DNA from: Akebia trifoliata
Taxonomy: Eukaryota > Streptophyta > Magnoliopsida > Ranunculales > Lardizabalaceae
Assembly: GCA_017979445.1 (NCBI GenBank)
Contig: CM030715.1
Location: 27,505,169 to 27,569,168, forward strand
Direction: 5' to 3'
Length of the DNA stretch: 64,000 nt
Shown here piece after piece: positions 1 through 12,565 of the stretch; within the stretch, counting starts at the first letter, position 1, and each line of letters opens with the position of its first letter. The position numbers and the translations under genes are program-made. The notes beneath the pieces were generated by a model, which was not told the origin of the DNA, did not search any database, and saw only the letters and a list, made by a program, of their open reading frames with translations.

Positions 1-58
1 GGAAAATAAATTCAGCATTAACATAACTCATACTAATTTTGGAGATTATCAAGCTCAC

Positions 59-3000
59 CACTCCCTCAGTTTATCAGATTTTGGTGTTTTCTGAATTTCT
101 GGATGGCAATATAGAATATAATCTTCACCCTTCAATGGAGGGCAAGCCCATATGTAGCAGCTAGAGAAACCCCGCATCTTGCAATATTCAAGGTATCCTA
201 TCTGAAAAAAGAATCACAATAAATCCCAAAGTCACATTTTTAATCTGATATAGAAGTCCAAGAACATTCTATAAGTAAGAAACCAAAAAAAATCAACTAT
301 TTCTAAGAATATATGAATTTAAGAAAACAATGATTAAAAATCTAAAATCAAAACTTGCAAAGTAGAAAGGAAAATTTTCAATGTACCAGAATTTCATGGT
401 AAACAAACGTTCGGAGAGCCTCTCCAGTGATTGTTCTAATTTCGGGCCTGAAGTATTTGACAGAATCCAGATATGAAAGGTACACACGCCGTTGATTTGG
501 GAACTGGCATTCTGCACCAAATTCTTGAACGTACATGCCAAAAAGACATACTTCGACACCTTCAATCTTCTGGAACAACAGAATGACCTAGTAGAAGTAT
601 TGGTGAGTTCATCATTTTAAGAATCTTCAAAAGGCAATCTTCATTATAAACTTGAAGAAACAATACACTACAAAAAAATATATGCTCATTTGGTTTTTAC
701 TAACATCAAACGTCTTTGACGAAATAAGAAAAGAAAACAAAATTATCTTCCTACAAGATTAAAACATTTGTAGTCACCTTGGATTTATACGGAAATTCTA
801 TCGGGTAATTCTCTTCTTGAAAAATCTCTAGAAATCTTTGCTTCACTTCCAATTTTTTATCAACTGATGACACAACTCTGACCACAAGTGCTTCTGCTCC
901 TGGAACCTGATAATATGAACTAAAAATTAGCTTATATGCAACAAAAATAAAATGAGCACTAAAGTTTCACTTTTCTAGAAAACAAGCCTGAGCAACCCAT
1001 ATAAATGATACATATCTTGCTTAGAAAAGATATGGACAGTTGTGCGTACACGACACAAATATAAGTATCATACACATTGACCTCCAGAAACTTGATACAC
1101 AAAGAGAGAAACAATACAATAGAATATATCAAAATACGTTGATATACATCATATATAACATATAATATATACAGATATATATTGAGGATTGGGGGACACA
1201 ACTAGTTGTTATTGTTAAAACTTTTGTTACACCACCACACATGGATGCAGTCCACTTTTTCAATTTTTTCTACAACACCGCCAGATGTCGTTGGATCTTG
1301 TAAAATGGATGGCATCCGAGAAATGTAAATAGTTGCAACAAATAGTTGTCCCTCTATCCCGACCCTATATATCTAGGGGGGCGTTCAAGGGCCAAACATT
1401 TCGGAACATATAGGTTAAAAGTTTCGGAATGGGCTGATTTTTTGTGAGGATGATCTCCATGGTGAGGAGATCATCCTCACAAAAATCAGCCATTCCAAAA
1501 CTTAGATCCTCACAAAAAATCAGCCATTCCGAAACTTCTAACCCCAGTTTACAAGTTGAAGAATCATGGACCATCAATTATTTATAAACCCCTTTTGATG
1601 GGGTTAGAAGTTTCAGAATAGGCTGATTTTTTTAGAGGATGATCTCTTCACCATAGAGATCATTCTCACCAAAAAAAAAAAAAAAAGTCCATTCTGAAAC
1701 TTCTAACCCATATAGGACGAAACACGTTGGCAAAATGTTTGGCCCTTAACAGTCCCCATATATATAGACAGCATTCGGTAGCTAAAGTTGTATACAAAGT
1801 CTTGTCCTAAATGGCTAAAAAGTTACAGAATGGGTAATGGTAAAAATTGAGGGTCCACAATTCTTCAACTTGTAAACTGGAGTTAGAAATTTTGGAATGG
1901 GCTAATTTATTGTGAGGATGATCTCCTCACCATAGAGATCATCCTCACAAAAAAAATCAGCCCATTATGAAACTTTTAGCCCATACAGGACAAAACACTT
2001 TGTCCACAACTTTGGCTACTATTTTGGCTCTTGAACCTGATCCTATATATATATATATATAGCTGTTTTGAAAAATTGGGGCATTAGTGCCCTTGTTACA
2101 ACATGTCTTGGAGGCCAAAGATAGATAATCAACGGGGGTACATATAGAAGTAAACTAGGCCAAGAAACACCAACACAATAAGTATGTGCAAAAGCAAATT
2201 ACAATAGAAAATGGTCAGATAGTCATGGGCCTAAGTTGTAATTGGCAAAAAGAAGCTTTGGAATCACTTTTGGATTAAATATTTACAAAAACAAAGAAAT
2301 GCTTGGGAGGAATATATTGGAAATATATTGGAAACCATTAATCTGAATATTTCAGTATCAAGAGTTTCCCGAGGGACCAACTAGTGACGACCTTTAAAGT
2401 TTTGAAAATGGACTGCTGACACATGGCAGCGAAAAAATGCATTTTTTCCCAATTATCAAAGTAATTTGCAAGTTCCTCAACAATCAATATCAAAAACATT
2501 ACAAAGAAAGTCAAATAAATCACCTCATCAAAATGCTTCCCTAGAAACCTTGCTCTGTCCTGCCTCTCTTGTTTAAGTCGCCTAAAAAGCCGCTGCTCTA
2601 TGTGATCACTGAGGATCGTTCTTGGCAAATCTTTTGCACCAAGAACAGCACTCTGCGGTAAGGGCTGACGTTCTCCTCTTTTGACCTCTTCTATGTAACA
2701 ATTAGGGCAAGTATACTCAGCTTGACCTCCATCGTTCCTTCGACCATTAAAGAGCGCACATATTTGATGTTGCCAGGCTTCACATTTATCACATTGAACC
2801 CACTGTAGATGAACTTAAAATCATTAACACATGTGGAGAGTAGATAAAACATAGGAAAAGAAGAAGAAACAGAACTTACCCATTCTTCAGTTTCCTCGTC
2901 ATTTTTCTTCTTCTCCAGCCTTGGCTTTGGAATAACAATCCCATCAGCCTCAATAGTGTCCCCACGAGCCTCATTGTAACATGGAATGCAGAAGTAGTGT

Positions 3001-6000
3001 CGTGTATCACCATGACCAGCGGTATAAAACATTGCATTTCGCTTGATGCGAGCACCGCATGGTGTGCAATATATGGGGGGAGGCTCAAAAGTAAGTTTTT
3101 CCACTGCACACAGTTGACAAGAGTTCTCACTCATTGAATTTTCCATGGCTTGGTTTTTTTCAGCCTTTGCTTTACTCTGTAAAATGTAAAATTAGTGGCA
3201 TAATAAAATCAGTATCTGAAGGATTGTCTATTATAGAGTAAAAGAGAAACAATGCAGCATTATCCTTGATATCAAGAAAACTCAGCAACACCTACATACT
3301 ATTATAAAAATTTTAAAATCCTAATAATAATCAATTACTCAGGAAAAAAAATGATATAAAGCTAGTTCATGCAATCATGTAAACAATCATGATACTTGGC
3401 TGACCCTTCATTACAGGATCTAGAAAAGCTCGCCCCACATTGCACAATTTCCAACAGAGGTTTACCAAGCCAATTTACTTATAAGCTAGCTTGGTATTTA
3501 GTCAGGTTTATTTGATGCAACATCTTCACAGAAACTAATAAACACCAGAGAACAACATTTACTTGATTTTGCAAAATAAACAATAGGAGTAAATTGCATC
3601 GTTACCATAAAGATACCAAGTGCCTCCCTTGCTACACAGTTACTAGAAATATAGCCATGAAATTGATAAAATTGCAACAAAATAATTTGGCAATTTTTTT
3701 GGTAAGAAAAGAGAGGTTCATATGCTAACCTGACCAACCCACTGTCTGAGACCAGTAATATGCTGTCTTACTTGCTCCGGTGTGAAAAGTTCAGTCAGCG
3801 ACACACCCTTTACTTTTGGCTTCCCTGTTTTAGTTCCAACTGCACTTTCAATAGGTTGCACGGTGGTTTCCTGGATATCCTGAACAATCCCGTTCTCAAC
3901 TCTTTCTTGCTTAACAAGACCATCACGCTCGTTTGGAGAAAGAACTTCAACATCAGGCCTAGTAATGCAGACATCATCAGATTCATGTTTCTTAATCTCA
4001 CTAAAACTAGAATACCCTCGCTCAGAACTAACAAACGGTTCTGTCTTCACTTCTGTAACCTGAAAATTAGCCGACGTGTGCATCCCAACCTCTTGGCATG
4101 CTTGGGGCAATGTATCCCCTGAAATCTGAGCTGTGCCCATTGCAGTACCTGATACAGGAGAACTTTCTCCCCTCGGCATAACAGGCAAGCATGGATGTTC
4201 ATGTTCCATCTTCATTCGTTTAGATGTTTGTAGATCTTCAGAAGTTTCAACAGTTGGACTAGTCTTTGATGTTGTAGCATCAAAGGGTTTCAAGGATCCA
4301 TTAACTGAATTTTGTAAATCACTACTAGATGGAGGACGAGCACATGCCTTAAGTTGGGATGCTATGCGACAACGCACGGGAACACAAACGGGGCAATTAG
4401 AAACCCTACAAATTTTAAGATGGTGATACAGCATTTTGGAAGTATGGCAACGGGAATATGAACATCGGTCTACTCTGCAGTTTTTCATATGTTTCAACAA
4501 CTTCTGCACTGTTAGACAATTCACTTCTGGGCATGTTCCTTCTGGAACCGTACACCGATTGGCATGAAACATGAATAGTAACCACCTTTGCTGGTTAATA
4601 TAATTTCGAGAATTTCCATGAATATAGGATGCACCACTTGAAGTTAGTGGCAATGGAGTATTTCTAGAAACACCAGTTTGACCAGTAATAGATCCTTCTG
4701 AAGATTGATGAGGTCGTTGAGCTTCATCTTGTCCTGTTATTCGTTGACGGAACTCGTCTTGGATATGTTGCTCATGTATTGACTGGTCTTGTAGGTTTGA
4801 CTTTTCTTGTGACTGAGACAGAGAATGCCAGATGCCTTGCAGTTGTGCTTCTGGTGCTGCTGCTCCAACAGAGAGACAACTAAAATTACTTGGAGAATCT
4901 GTAGTCTCTTGAAGTGGATGCAACATCTGCTGCATATGCTGTGAGTTATCCTGTGAGCCAGATGGATGAGAGAGCATTTGAGAACCTCTAGAATGATCTT
5001 CAACAGCAATGTTGTTCTGCTGGAATTGATTCTGTAACATGGAAAGTTGGAATTGATCGTGAACTTGTGAATTGAGAAGTTCATTATGGGATAATTTCAT
5101 TCCGTGATCACCCATTACTTGACTACCCGGATCAGCTGATTGTTGAGACTGCTTTAAAGCATCATTTCTCAAAAACGGTTGCTGGTGCTGCTGACTTTGC
5201 TGCTTTTGTTGATGTTGAACAAATTGTTGTTGTTGAAATTGATTCGAATTTTGCAGATATTGTTGTTGTTGAAATTTTTGCAACTGTTGCTGAGAAATAT
5301 GTGATGACTGGAAGTTCATCTTTGTTGAAGGATCAACTGTTTGAGGCTTTGCAATTTCAGTCTGTTTTATTGACTGCAAGTTAGGTTGGTTGGGTATCAA
5401 GGAAGAGTTAATCTTAGACTTGGATTGCAAGTTCAAAGGATTCATATTCTGGTTATTCAACAAAGATCCAGAGGAAGTCACAGTGCCCAATAAGTTTCCA
5501 GACCCAGATAGATCAGCACTGTTCACACTATATCCATCGCTTGTCATTGGAATTAATTGCTGAGACAATGCTGTTGAACAAAGAATTAGAAACAGACCCT
5601 CAGTTTCAAAAGAGATATATATATATAGAGAGAGAGAGAGAAAGAGTGAGAGAAATAGGGTATAAAATGGGTCAGAGTTTATCTGAAATCAAAGCAATCC
5701 GAATCCAAATTTAGCGGATTTTAACCTTGGAGTAGATCCAAATAAAAATAAGATCTAGTATGGGTTGATGTCCCATGGCCCGAGTCAGATTCGGGTCGGA
5801 TATGGATCCGTCCCTATAACCACCTAGATCCGAATGATATATCGCTTTGAAAATTACATTTTTATGTTTTTCAAAATATCTTTTAATAATATAACATGAA
5901 TTCTTATAAAAATAAAAGAATTATAATGGTACAATTGAATAATAGAGCAATTAGAAACAAAAATATATATATATCTAAAGCAAAAAAAAAAACTGAACGG

Positions 6001-8958
6001 CCTAGAATTATTCAACCCAAATCAAGTAATTCAGTCAGGTCGGATCTGGATACGGATTAAGTGAAAGCAAAAAATGGTTCAATTATGGTTTTAGCTAATG
6101 GGATCCGAGTCGGATACGGATTTGGATCCAGTTATAAAATTTGGATCTGGATATGGATATATTCAGATCCGGCCCAAACCCAACCCATTTTACGCCCTAG
6201 ATAGAGGGAGTACTCTGCATTAGTTGTTGCTGCCGTTGCTGATCAAAGTGTTGATTTAAAGCCTTGGGCAAATTTCCATACGGTGACGCAGTCAGGTATC
6301 CCTCAGATGTTGTTGACCCATTGACCATTTGCATCTTGTTTCCCATCAACCCTGACCCACCATTGAAAGCCCTATTCGGAAATCCATACGAAGAAGGCTT
6401 CTGGTTAAAGCTAGATCTCATTGCAATGCCAGCTTGGTTTCCAACGCTGTGCAATGCACGGTTGTTATTATGACCACCAATGTACTGCTTTGGTTGTAGC
6501 TGCGACACCGTCGTTGATTCAACACCAGAAAACCCACCATTATTAGAAAAATCTGAATTTATGGAAGTCTGGGCATTACTCAATCCTGGTGTAGGAATCA
6601 TTTGGCTTGCCATTCTTTGCGCAGTCATGGGTGACATCATATCGTTTCCATTAGGTAGGGGTCCTGCAGCACTAGATTTTGTTACTTTCGGTCGAAGCAA
6701 GCGAGCTAATATCAGTAGTATATGAAATAGTAGAGTTGGAATTACCATCAGAAGCATTGAAGGAACCACCATGTATTTCACCAGTTGAACCATTGGCCGT
6801 TGGCAACAAGCTTACATTGTTGACAGTATTAGGTGCTAAATTCAAGGAACTTTCCATAGATGCTGGCATTGTCGAGTTCAAGTTTCCACTATGTGGCATA
6901 CCAGGCGTCGGTATCATTGTTGTACCAATGGCTGAGGATGAAGAAACAAGGTGCGGTAATTGTTGGCTGTGATTAGTGGCAGGCATACGTCTGGTCAATA
7001 TACGTAAACGAGTCTCCAATGTGTCCATGTTCGCATATTCCTCCTAATGGTGCACAAAAATGGATGAGTTAAGAAAGATACCGAGGGATGAGCACAGATG
7101 GTTGAAGCCTGATAAGTTCTAAACAAAAACAAACAAAAAAAGGTGAAAAAGACATTTTTGTAAAAAATTCACCTTTTGTTTTTTTGGATAGGTAAAACGT
7201 TAGTGGCTAGTAAGTAAGGTGGAGTTGGGTTCAAGGGGGTTTGAAACTAAAAGCCCGATTGGATACACTTAAAAAAGTAACTTTTTTTTTTTTACTTTTG
7301 AAGTTAAAAAGTAAGTTTAGATTCATTTTAGAAAACTACTTTTAAAAAGTAGAAATCCTAATCCTAACTTTTTAAGAAGAAAAAGGAAACTACTTTCTAC
7401 TTTTTAAAAGTTACTTTCTTCCTAGCTACTTTTTTACTTTCTATTTTCTATCCAAACGGGGCCTAAGTGTGGGAACAATACTCCACACGTCTTACCAACT
7501 TATTAGCTAAGTTGACACTTCAAAGAAAAAGCATATCCTAAAAGAAAAGAATTGAATCCCACGAAAACAAGACAGCAATCTAAGTACTGCCCCACAGAAG
7601 CTCAATCAGCCCAAACCAAGAACTTTAATCACAAGAATAGCAGACCTTTGAGGAAGCACTCTTGAATAAGGCCTCCTCCAAGCGCTTTACAATATCTTTC
7701 ACCTTTGCTAGCATTTCAGGAGTTGACGGCCACTGACGGAAAAGTTGGAGGCTGGGAAAACAATGAAAAAATTAAAAACTAATAAATTAAGCGGTAATTC
7801 ATAACTAGTAGACAAATAATTGATCAGGAAAGCACAATGAAAAAATATCGAATTAATGTTAGTAGAGATCTATTGCCAACTCCAATACTTGGCATAACAT
7901 AGATGATTGAAAGGACGATAAATATTAGTTTCTGGTCATTGTTTATTAGATTCATTGTGTCAAAAGGATCTGTCACAAAGAATAAGACAAGAATACAAGG
8001 ATGATTCACAAGCTCTTGGTTATTCCAAAACCAGGCAATTTTCGTGACCTATAAATACATATTGTGGGCGTATTATGTATAAACAGACAAATATGCATGG
8101 TCAAGATTATTGGTTCATGCCAAAATTCTGATGGATTACATTCCATTTGCAAACAGTCAATGAAAGTTTGTTATCTCCATCGCTGTGACTTGGTTCTTTT
8201 ATTGCTCAATAAATCCATATCGGAATAATATCAATATAGTTTAATGCTCACAAGCAATGTAACAAAGGTGCAGTGCATACATGTGTATCAGTGTCTGACA
8301 CTGATGTGAAATGTGAGAACACTAACCCCAGAAACCAGATATGTAAATACATGTATAAAGTTTATTCAATATGTTGAGAGCTATATTATTTCTTTTTTTT
8401 TTAAACCATATTTTATGAAGGTGACGGCTTGGTCAAATTCTATGAGTGTTGACAACTTAAGCACAACTTCACCTACTAACTACTTATCACTAACGCAATG
8501 CTTGCCCATCACACAAACAAATCAAATACTTTTTTTTTTGTATCAAGCATACAATATAAAAAAAGATTGTATATAGATACACAACATAAATTTGTGAATG
8601 AGTTGAGATTTAATTGAAAGTGTGTCAACATGGCTGATGCATGAATATGGCATTGTCTGACGAGGTAAATTCTTATGAAATGGAATATCCTATAGGTGCA
8701 AAGCGCAAGAGAATTTGATTGCAGCCATGCTCACAAACTAACATAGTAAGATTTTTCTCAAAAAAAAAAAAGATTAACCATTGAAAAGACTTACATTCTT
8801 TCTCGCATACGCATGCGTGTCATCTCAAATTCAGGTTCCATACTGAATGAGCTACGGTGACCACCTAAATTTGGAATCTGGGGTTGTAGAGTACTACCAT
8901 TCTGCTGAGTGAGGACGGGTAACTGAGGCCCCGCTTGATTAGGTACTTTTCCCGACAT
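59..8958 (-). CDS. HAC1: CBP/p300-type histone acetyltransferase, HAC1-like (partial, 3' end off the window)
   Basis: Transcriptional coactivator that acetylates histones in the nucleus. Coding exons, read on the minus strand: 8958-8795, 7751-7646, 7043-6746, 6663-6214, 5570-3730, 3176-2880, 2802-2524, 906-778, 587-387 and 201-59. All junctions are GT-AG and all phases agree, giving about 1,302 codons. Family members are about 1,700 residues, so roughly 400 C-terminal residues (rest of the HAT domain, ZZ, TAZ2) lie beyond base 1. The start [14 protein letters not shown] matches the family N-terminus. Residues about 345-640 are rich in Gln, Asn and Ser. A TAZ1 zinc finger lies at about 665-750 (FMFHANRC, then Cys/His pairs). 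A Cys-rich and PHD-like block covers about 965-1090 ([31 protein letters not shown]). The KAT11 HAT domain starts near 1110 ([14 protein letters not shown]) and continues through [11 protein letters not shown] and [14 protein letters not shown] to the edge. The frame is clean. The identity is very secure; HAC1 rather than a paralogue such as HAC12 is an inference. Confidence 0.96.
1191..1352. mobile_element. Short MITE, GGGACA...TAGTTGTCCC family, copy 1 (HAC1 intron)
   Basis: Starts GGGGGACACAACTAGTTGTT and ends ACAAATAGTTGTCCCTC, an inverted pair. The interior ACAACACCGCCAGATGTCG and AAAATGGATGGCATC words recur at 36571-36724. It lies in the 1.6-kb HAC1 intron 907-2523, directly beside a foldback element, as does the other copy. 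Confidence 0.7.
1376..1757. mobile_element. Foldback MITE family F, copy 1 (HAC1 intron)
   Basis: Ends GGGGGCGTTCAAGGGCCAAA and GGCCCTTAACAGTCCCC are inverted repeats set in TA-rich flanks. The interior holds palindromic modules around GGATGATCTC and GAGATCATCCTCAC, joined by TTTACAAGTTGAAGAATC. The sequence can fold as several consecutive hairpins. There are five further copies in the window. Confidence 0.75.
1764..2046. mobile_element. Foldback MITE family F, copy 2 (HAC1 intron)
   Basis: Immediately follows copy 1. The left arm (GGTAGCTAAAGTTGTATACA) is the inverse of the right arm (TTGTCCACAACTTTGGCTAC). It has the same central GATGATCTCCTCACC / GAGATCATCCTCAC hairpin, and a TA run ends it at about 2060. 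Confidence 0.7.
5656..6199. mobile_element. hAT-like MITE in HAC1 intron 5571-6213
   Basis: Termini are TAGGGTATAAAATGGGT on the left and ACCCATTTTACGCCCTA on the right, an imperfect inverted repeat of hAT type (TAGGG). The flanks GAGAGAAA and GATAGAGG agree at five of eight positions, so the target duplication is degraded. The interior repeats GGATCCG/TCGGAT words, as do the copies at 16755-17192 and 39755-40251. The element fills 544 of the intron's 643 bp. Its right end is 14 bp from the splice donor at 6213. Confidence 0.75.
6664..6745 (-). other. 82-bp mini-intron of the HAC1-like gene
   Basis: Reading straight through this stretch shifts the frame and hits a TAG. Removing 6664-6745 (donor GATG before GTAATTCC, acceptor GTGCTGCAG before GACCCC) gives the continuous [17 protein letters not shown]. 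That fits the family, and every downstream exon phase then closes. A single-base frameshift in the AAAA run near 6684 is the alternative, but the intron explains the data better. Confidence 0.8.
7251..7466. mobile_element. Foldback MITE in HAC1 intron 7044-7645
   Basis: Ends AGCCCGATTGGATAC and TATCCAAACGGGGCC form an imperfect inverted repeat. The interior is a long imperfect palindrome of poly-A/T and AAAAGTA words. TAA occurs on both sides, which would fit a PIF/Harbinger (Tourist-like) 3-bp target duplication, but a match this short is weak evidence. No coding capacity. Confidence 0.6.
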
Positions 8959-8964
8959 ATGTGC

Positions 8965-10448
8965 CTGCGTGCATCTTTAGTCCATATACTGGACCACTTT
9001 TATATCTCAATCAACCCTTCACTGAAGTCTTCACTAAGTGATTCTGTGCAGTGTATCCAACTCCCTAAACTTGCAATCAATCTAAGTAATGAATCCTGTA
9101 GAGAGAATGCACCAAGAGTCAACACAAACTTCAAACAATTTTAATCCAGCTGAATGAAAATCACTATGATGTGCATTACTTATGCAATATGACAAGGAAC
9201 AAGGATGGAAAGCCAACATGAGACCATCCCACCCCGCCTTCTTTTAGAGACAACTGGTCAGTAATACCACCCAAGTTTTCCAAATGGCGAGAACTCGCGC
9301 GTGAATATTATATATAATTATATTTATTTCAGTAAATCCTAACCTGAGTGGGCACACTGATAGGGATGAACTTCTGAAAGAAAGGCAAATTATGAGCTGA
9401 TGTATAGGGTTGGAAAGCAATGTTGCTATTTTTTCTAGTTTTTTTTGCTTTTAACCTTGTCCTCCTTTTCTTCATAGATTTACTAATAAAATTTCTTTAT
9501 CTATCCAAAAAATAAAGTTTTGAATGGTTAGTAACTTTGAACTGCAGCGTTTCCACAGAAAAACCTCTTCCCACTAGTGCAATATGTCATTGATGAATCA
9601 ATGTCACAATGGATAACTGAATCATGACTTATCCAATAGATGTACAGTATACACCATCATGATTTAAGGTCGCTAAACATAAAAAACTACAAGGCCTTGA
9701 AATCCAATCGATTGCAACATGGACAAACAACCATCTAGACTGGAAAAAAATTCATAGAAAAATTATAATTCCATGCAATTCAATTGAGGTGAAGGATCTA
9801 TATAAGCTCCAGATTCACAAACTGCAAACTCAAATGTCCCCATCTTCACCATCATTTGGTAACAATCAATTTTTCAAAAATAAATTCAATACCCATATCC
9901 AATCTTTGATGATTCAGAACATTTGAATAGCAAATAAATTTATAAAAAAAACATGGGGATTGGATAAATGACACTGCACCGCCCAATTGAGGTGTTTGCA
10001 GATGGCAATCAATCCATGAAAAACAAAACTAAGTTGGAACTCGAATGACTTACTCAACATATAATTAGAACTCAAATCTCTACATAGTCATTTATAAAAC
10101 ATAAAACTAAAGATTAACAATGGGATAATTGAATTTCTTCGGCGCACGCATTTCTACAACTACAATTGGACTGCAAAATCAATGATATATAGATAAATTA
10201 AAAAGTTTAAACGTATAAAGATCGAATTTTGAAATTGAAACCCTTCCAAGACAATAACTTTTTTCCTTTAAATATTGGACAAGTCCCTCAGGAATCAGCA
10301 AATCAAAAGCAGAGATAGAGTTGCTTAATTTGGAGAAGACTGAAGGTCCAAACCAATTATGATTTCAAGTTTGGGTCGAAACCTAGGGTTTCAGATTAGA
10401 AATGAAAAACCCTAGAAAAAACAGGGGGATTGCAAAGGAAACACAAAC
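8965..10448 (-). other. First intron of the HAC1-like gene (5' UTR intron), no gene seen
   Basis: AT-rich intron sequence of about 1.48 kb between the putative 5' UTR exon and the first coding exon. I see no ORF with recognisable content. Near 9440-9510 is a short stretch resembling the 3' tail of a LINE or SINE (TTTACTAATAAAATTTC), too short to classify. Confidence 0.5.
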
Positions 10449-10560
10449 CTGCAAGCCGGAGGGAGTGTTCGCGATCGTCGAGAGAAACACAGAGCGATTT
10501 GGATCGAAGATTTGATTAATCAATTCGACTGCAGAGAAAAATTGCACGCATGAATCAATC
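10449..10560 (-). other. Probable non-coding first exon (5' UTR) of the HAC1-like gene
   Basis: On the minus strand the sequence GGCTTGCAG is followed by GTTTGTG at 10448, a usable splice donor. The next coding exon has an acceptor at 8965 (GCACGCAG before GCACATATG). No ATG here opens into the HAC1 frame, so translation probably starts at 8958 and the first intron (8965-10448) lies in the 5' UTR. The upstream edge of the exon is a guess, because no transcription start or TATA box is clear. Family members often start a few codons earlier, so a short alternative upstream start cannot be excluded. Confidence 0.5.
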
Positions 10561-10725
10561 AATCGGAAAGTTTGGGGCTGAAAATTTCAGTCTCATACAT
10601 TGAGATTGAGGAAAAATAATCCAAATTGGGACTTAGGTCAAAAACTCGTCGTTCGAAATTTCAATTTTTTGAGAAAAAAAAAGGGGAAAAATTAGTAGGA
10701 CTGTAGGAGAATGACTCAACTCGGA
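10530..10725. repeat. HAC1-proximal copy of a duplicated upstream segment
   Basis: This segment contains GAGAAAAATTGCA, TGAATCAATCAATC, GTTTGGGGCTGA, GGGACTTAGGTCAAAA and TTAGTAGGACTGTAGGAG. The same words in the same order occur at 12858-12934 plus 13591-13710. It covers the 5' end of the putative HAC1 first exon and the sequence just upstream, so it probably includes promoter DNA. Confidence 0.75.
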
Positions 10726-10910
10726 ATCGGAATCGGAACCGCCACTCCAACTCGAACTCCTACCGTGATTGAACCCTATGTTGCTTGCTTCGTCGGTTTG
10801 ATCAGTTCGAATTCGGGTTCGGAGTTCTTTGTTCGCCCATCTAAAATGTACCCGGTTCATAGGGTTAGAGAAATTTGTTTTCGAGTCCGCTTTGATTTTT
10901 TATATATATA

Positions 10911-11270
10911 GGGTGGTGTTGGAGGCCTAAGGTGAGCCAAACTTTGTAACAAATATTTTTTAAAATATGGGTTAAAAGCTTTAGAATAAACTGATTTTTT
11001 ATGATTTTTATGATGTCCTGAGATCATCCTCATCAAAAATCAATTTATTCCAAAAATTTTAATCCCATCAAAAGTGATTTATAAAAATTGGACGGTCCAC
11101 AATTCTTCAACTAGTAAATTAGGGTTAGAAGTTTCAGAATGAATTGATTTTTGGTGAGGATGATCTTTTCACCGTAGAGATCATCCTCACAAAAAATTAA
11201 CCCATTATGAAACTTCTAACCCATGTTTTCAAAAATGTTTGGCTCTCTTTAGGGCCTCCAAACGCTCCCC
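10911..11270. mobile_element. Foldback MITE family F, copy 3
   Basis: Left end GGGTGGTGTTGGAGGCCTAA and right end TTAGGGCCTCCAAACGCTCC are inverted repeats flanked by TATATATA on both sides. The interior carries two GATGATCT / GAGATCATCCTCA palindromic modules and the TTCTTCAACTAGTAAATTAG spacer. Confidence 0.75.
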
Positions 11271-11839
11271 ATATATATATAATTCAAGTATACAAGTTAT
11301 AATTACAATTATAATATTAAAAAATTATACTTTAAATAGAAATAAATTAATCTAAATTTAAAATACGAACAGTGAAAAAAAAATCAATAAAAAAAATATT
11401 TTGTTCGTTAAACTTAATTAATGGGTTCGTCGAATTTCATGCTTTGGTTCATCGAACCTGACCAAAATTCAATGGGTTTGTGGATTTTACAAATTGTACT
11501 GCAATCTAGTTCACTTCGTATAGATTTGTGGTTCAGACTAGTAGAAATGAATTGGGTAACATAGATCGAACCGAATATTTGATGATTGAATCACAGTCTG
11601 ATCGAGTTCCATTCGGTTGGACCGATGCAAGTTCAATTTGGGTTTCATTAAAAACTTATTTTAAAACTCGTGGACATTTTATAACAGAAAAATTATGATT
11701 TTCGCATTCATTTTTTTTGAGTTTTTGTTGTTTTTATGTGCTTGCTTGCAACAGTGATTGAATTTATATGCAAATGATGGTAAAATCAAATTAAAAGGTA
11801 GGAAAATGGTACAAAAATTTTGTAAATTAGTATATATAT

Positions 11840-11965
11840 ATTCACGAGGTGTTTGGAGCTGGACCGTATGCTTGGCCATATAAGCCAAGGATAAATCCCT
11901 AGGAGAGAGGTTTGAACTCAAGACCTCCCGTTTTTTGGAGGGAGGCCTTGTCCACTATGGGCAAC
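11840..11965 (-). mobile_element. tRNA-derived SINE-like element
   Basis: On the minus strand there is an A-box-like CCATAGTGGACAAGGCC, followed about 35 bases on by the B-box-like GGTCTTGAGTTCAAACC, then GGGATTTATCCTTGG. The same order appears at 15228-15400. It lacks the mature structure of a real tRNA. Ends and target duplication are unclear. Confidence 0.5.
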
Positions 11966-11999
11966 TCTCATTATTTTTCTTTTTATTTTTTTAATGTGA

Positions 12000-12565
12000 A
12001 AACTATAATTTATATATTTAAGTATAAAAAAAAACTAAGAATTGTAAAGATTATCGTAAATCTCAAAACAAAATGATGAGTGGATAAGAAAATTAAAAAA
12101 AATATATATTTAAAAACAAGATATTTAATTATTAACTTTAATTTATTTAAGTAAAAAAAAAAAGTAAAAATATATTATAAATTTTGAAAGAATTGGTGAG
12201 TGGTCTATAAAAGATGTAAAAAAATTTAACCAAATAGAATATTAATTATTAAAATAATAAGAGTATAAATAAAATTAATATAGATCTCAAATAATTTGAT
12301 AAGTGGCCAAGAAAATATCAAAATTTAGCAATTAAAAAATTATTTGATTATTTAAATTTATTGATAATCAATATATTTAAGAAAAAATAATTAAAAATCA
12401 TAAAAATAGTAAAACTTATGACAAATCTTGAAAAAATTGGTGAGAAAACTAAAAATTATATAAAGTATCAAAAAAAAAAAAATCAGTATTCAATTATTAA
12501 AATTAATTACAACTAATATCAAAATAGTAAATATTATAAATGATTACTGTAAATCTTAGAGAAAT
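12000..12565. repeat. AT-rich degenerate tandem repeat array 1
   Basis: The word AAATCT(C/T)nnAAnAATTnGTGAGTGG recurs near 12058, 12180, 12284, 12423 and 12550 with a period of about 105-140 bp. A(A/T)TTATTTAAGTAAAAA lies between units. It is very AT-rich with no ORF. A second array of the same unit occurs at 13780-14330. Confidence 0.6.

Noticed and set aside
3760..4426. Plus-strand open frames opposite HAC1 exon 6
   Set aside because: Shadows of the long real exon; no independent support.
6660..6700. Frameshift mutation making HAC1 a pseudogene
   Set aside because: An 82-bp GT-AG intron removes the break and makes all exon phases consistent.
10633..10911. Small open frames on both strands upstream of HAC1
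   Set aside because: Short, low complexity, in the duplicated upstream segment, and no conserved protein pattern.
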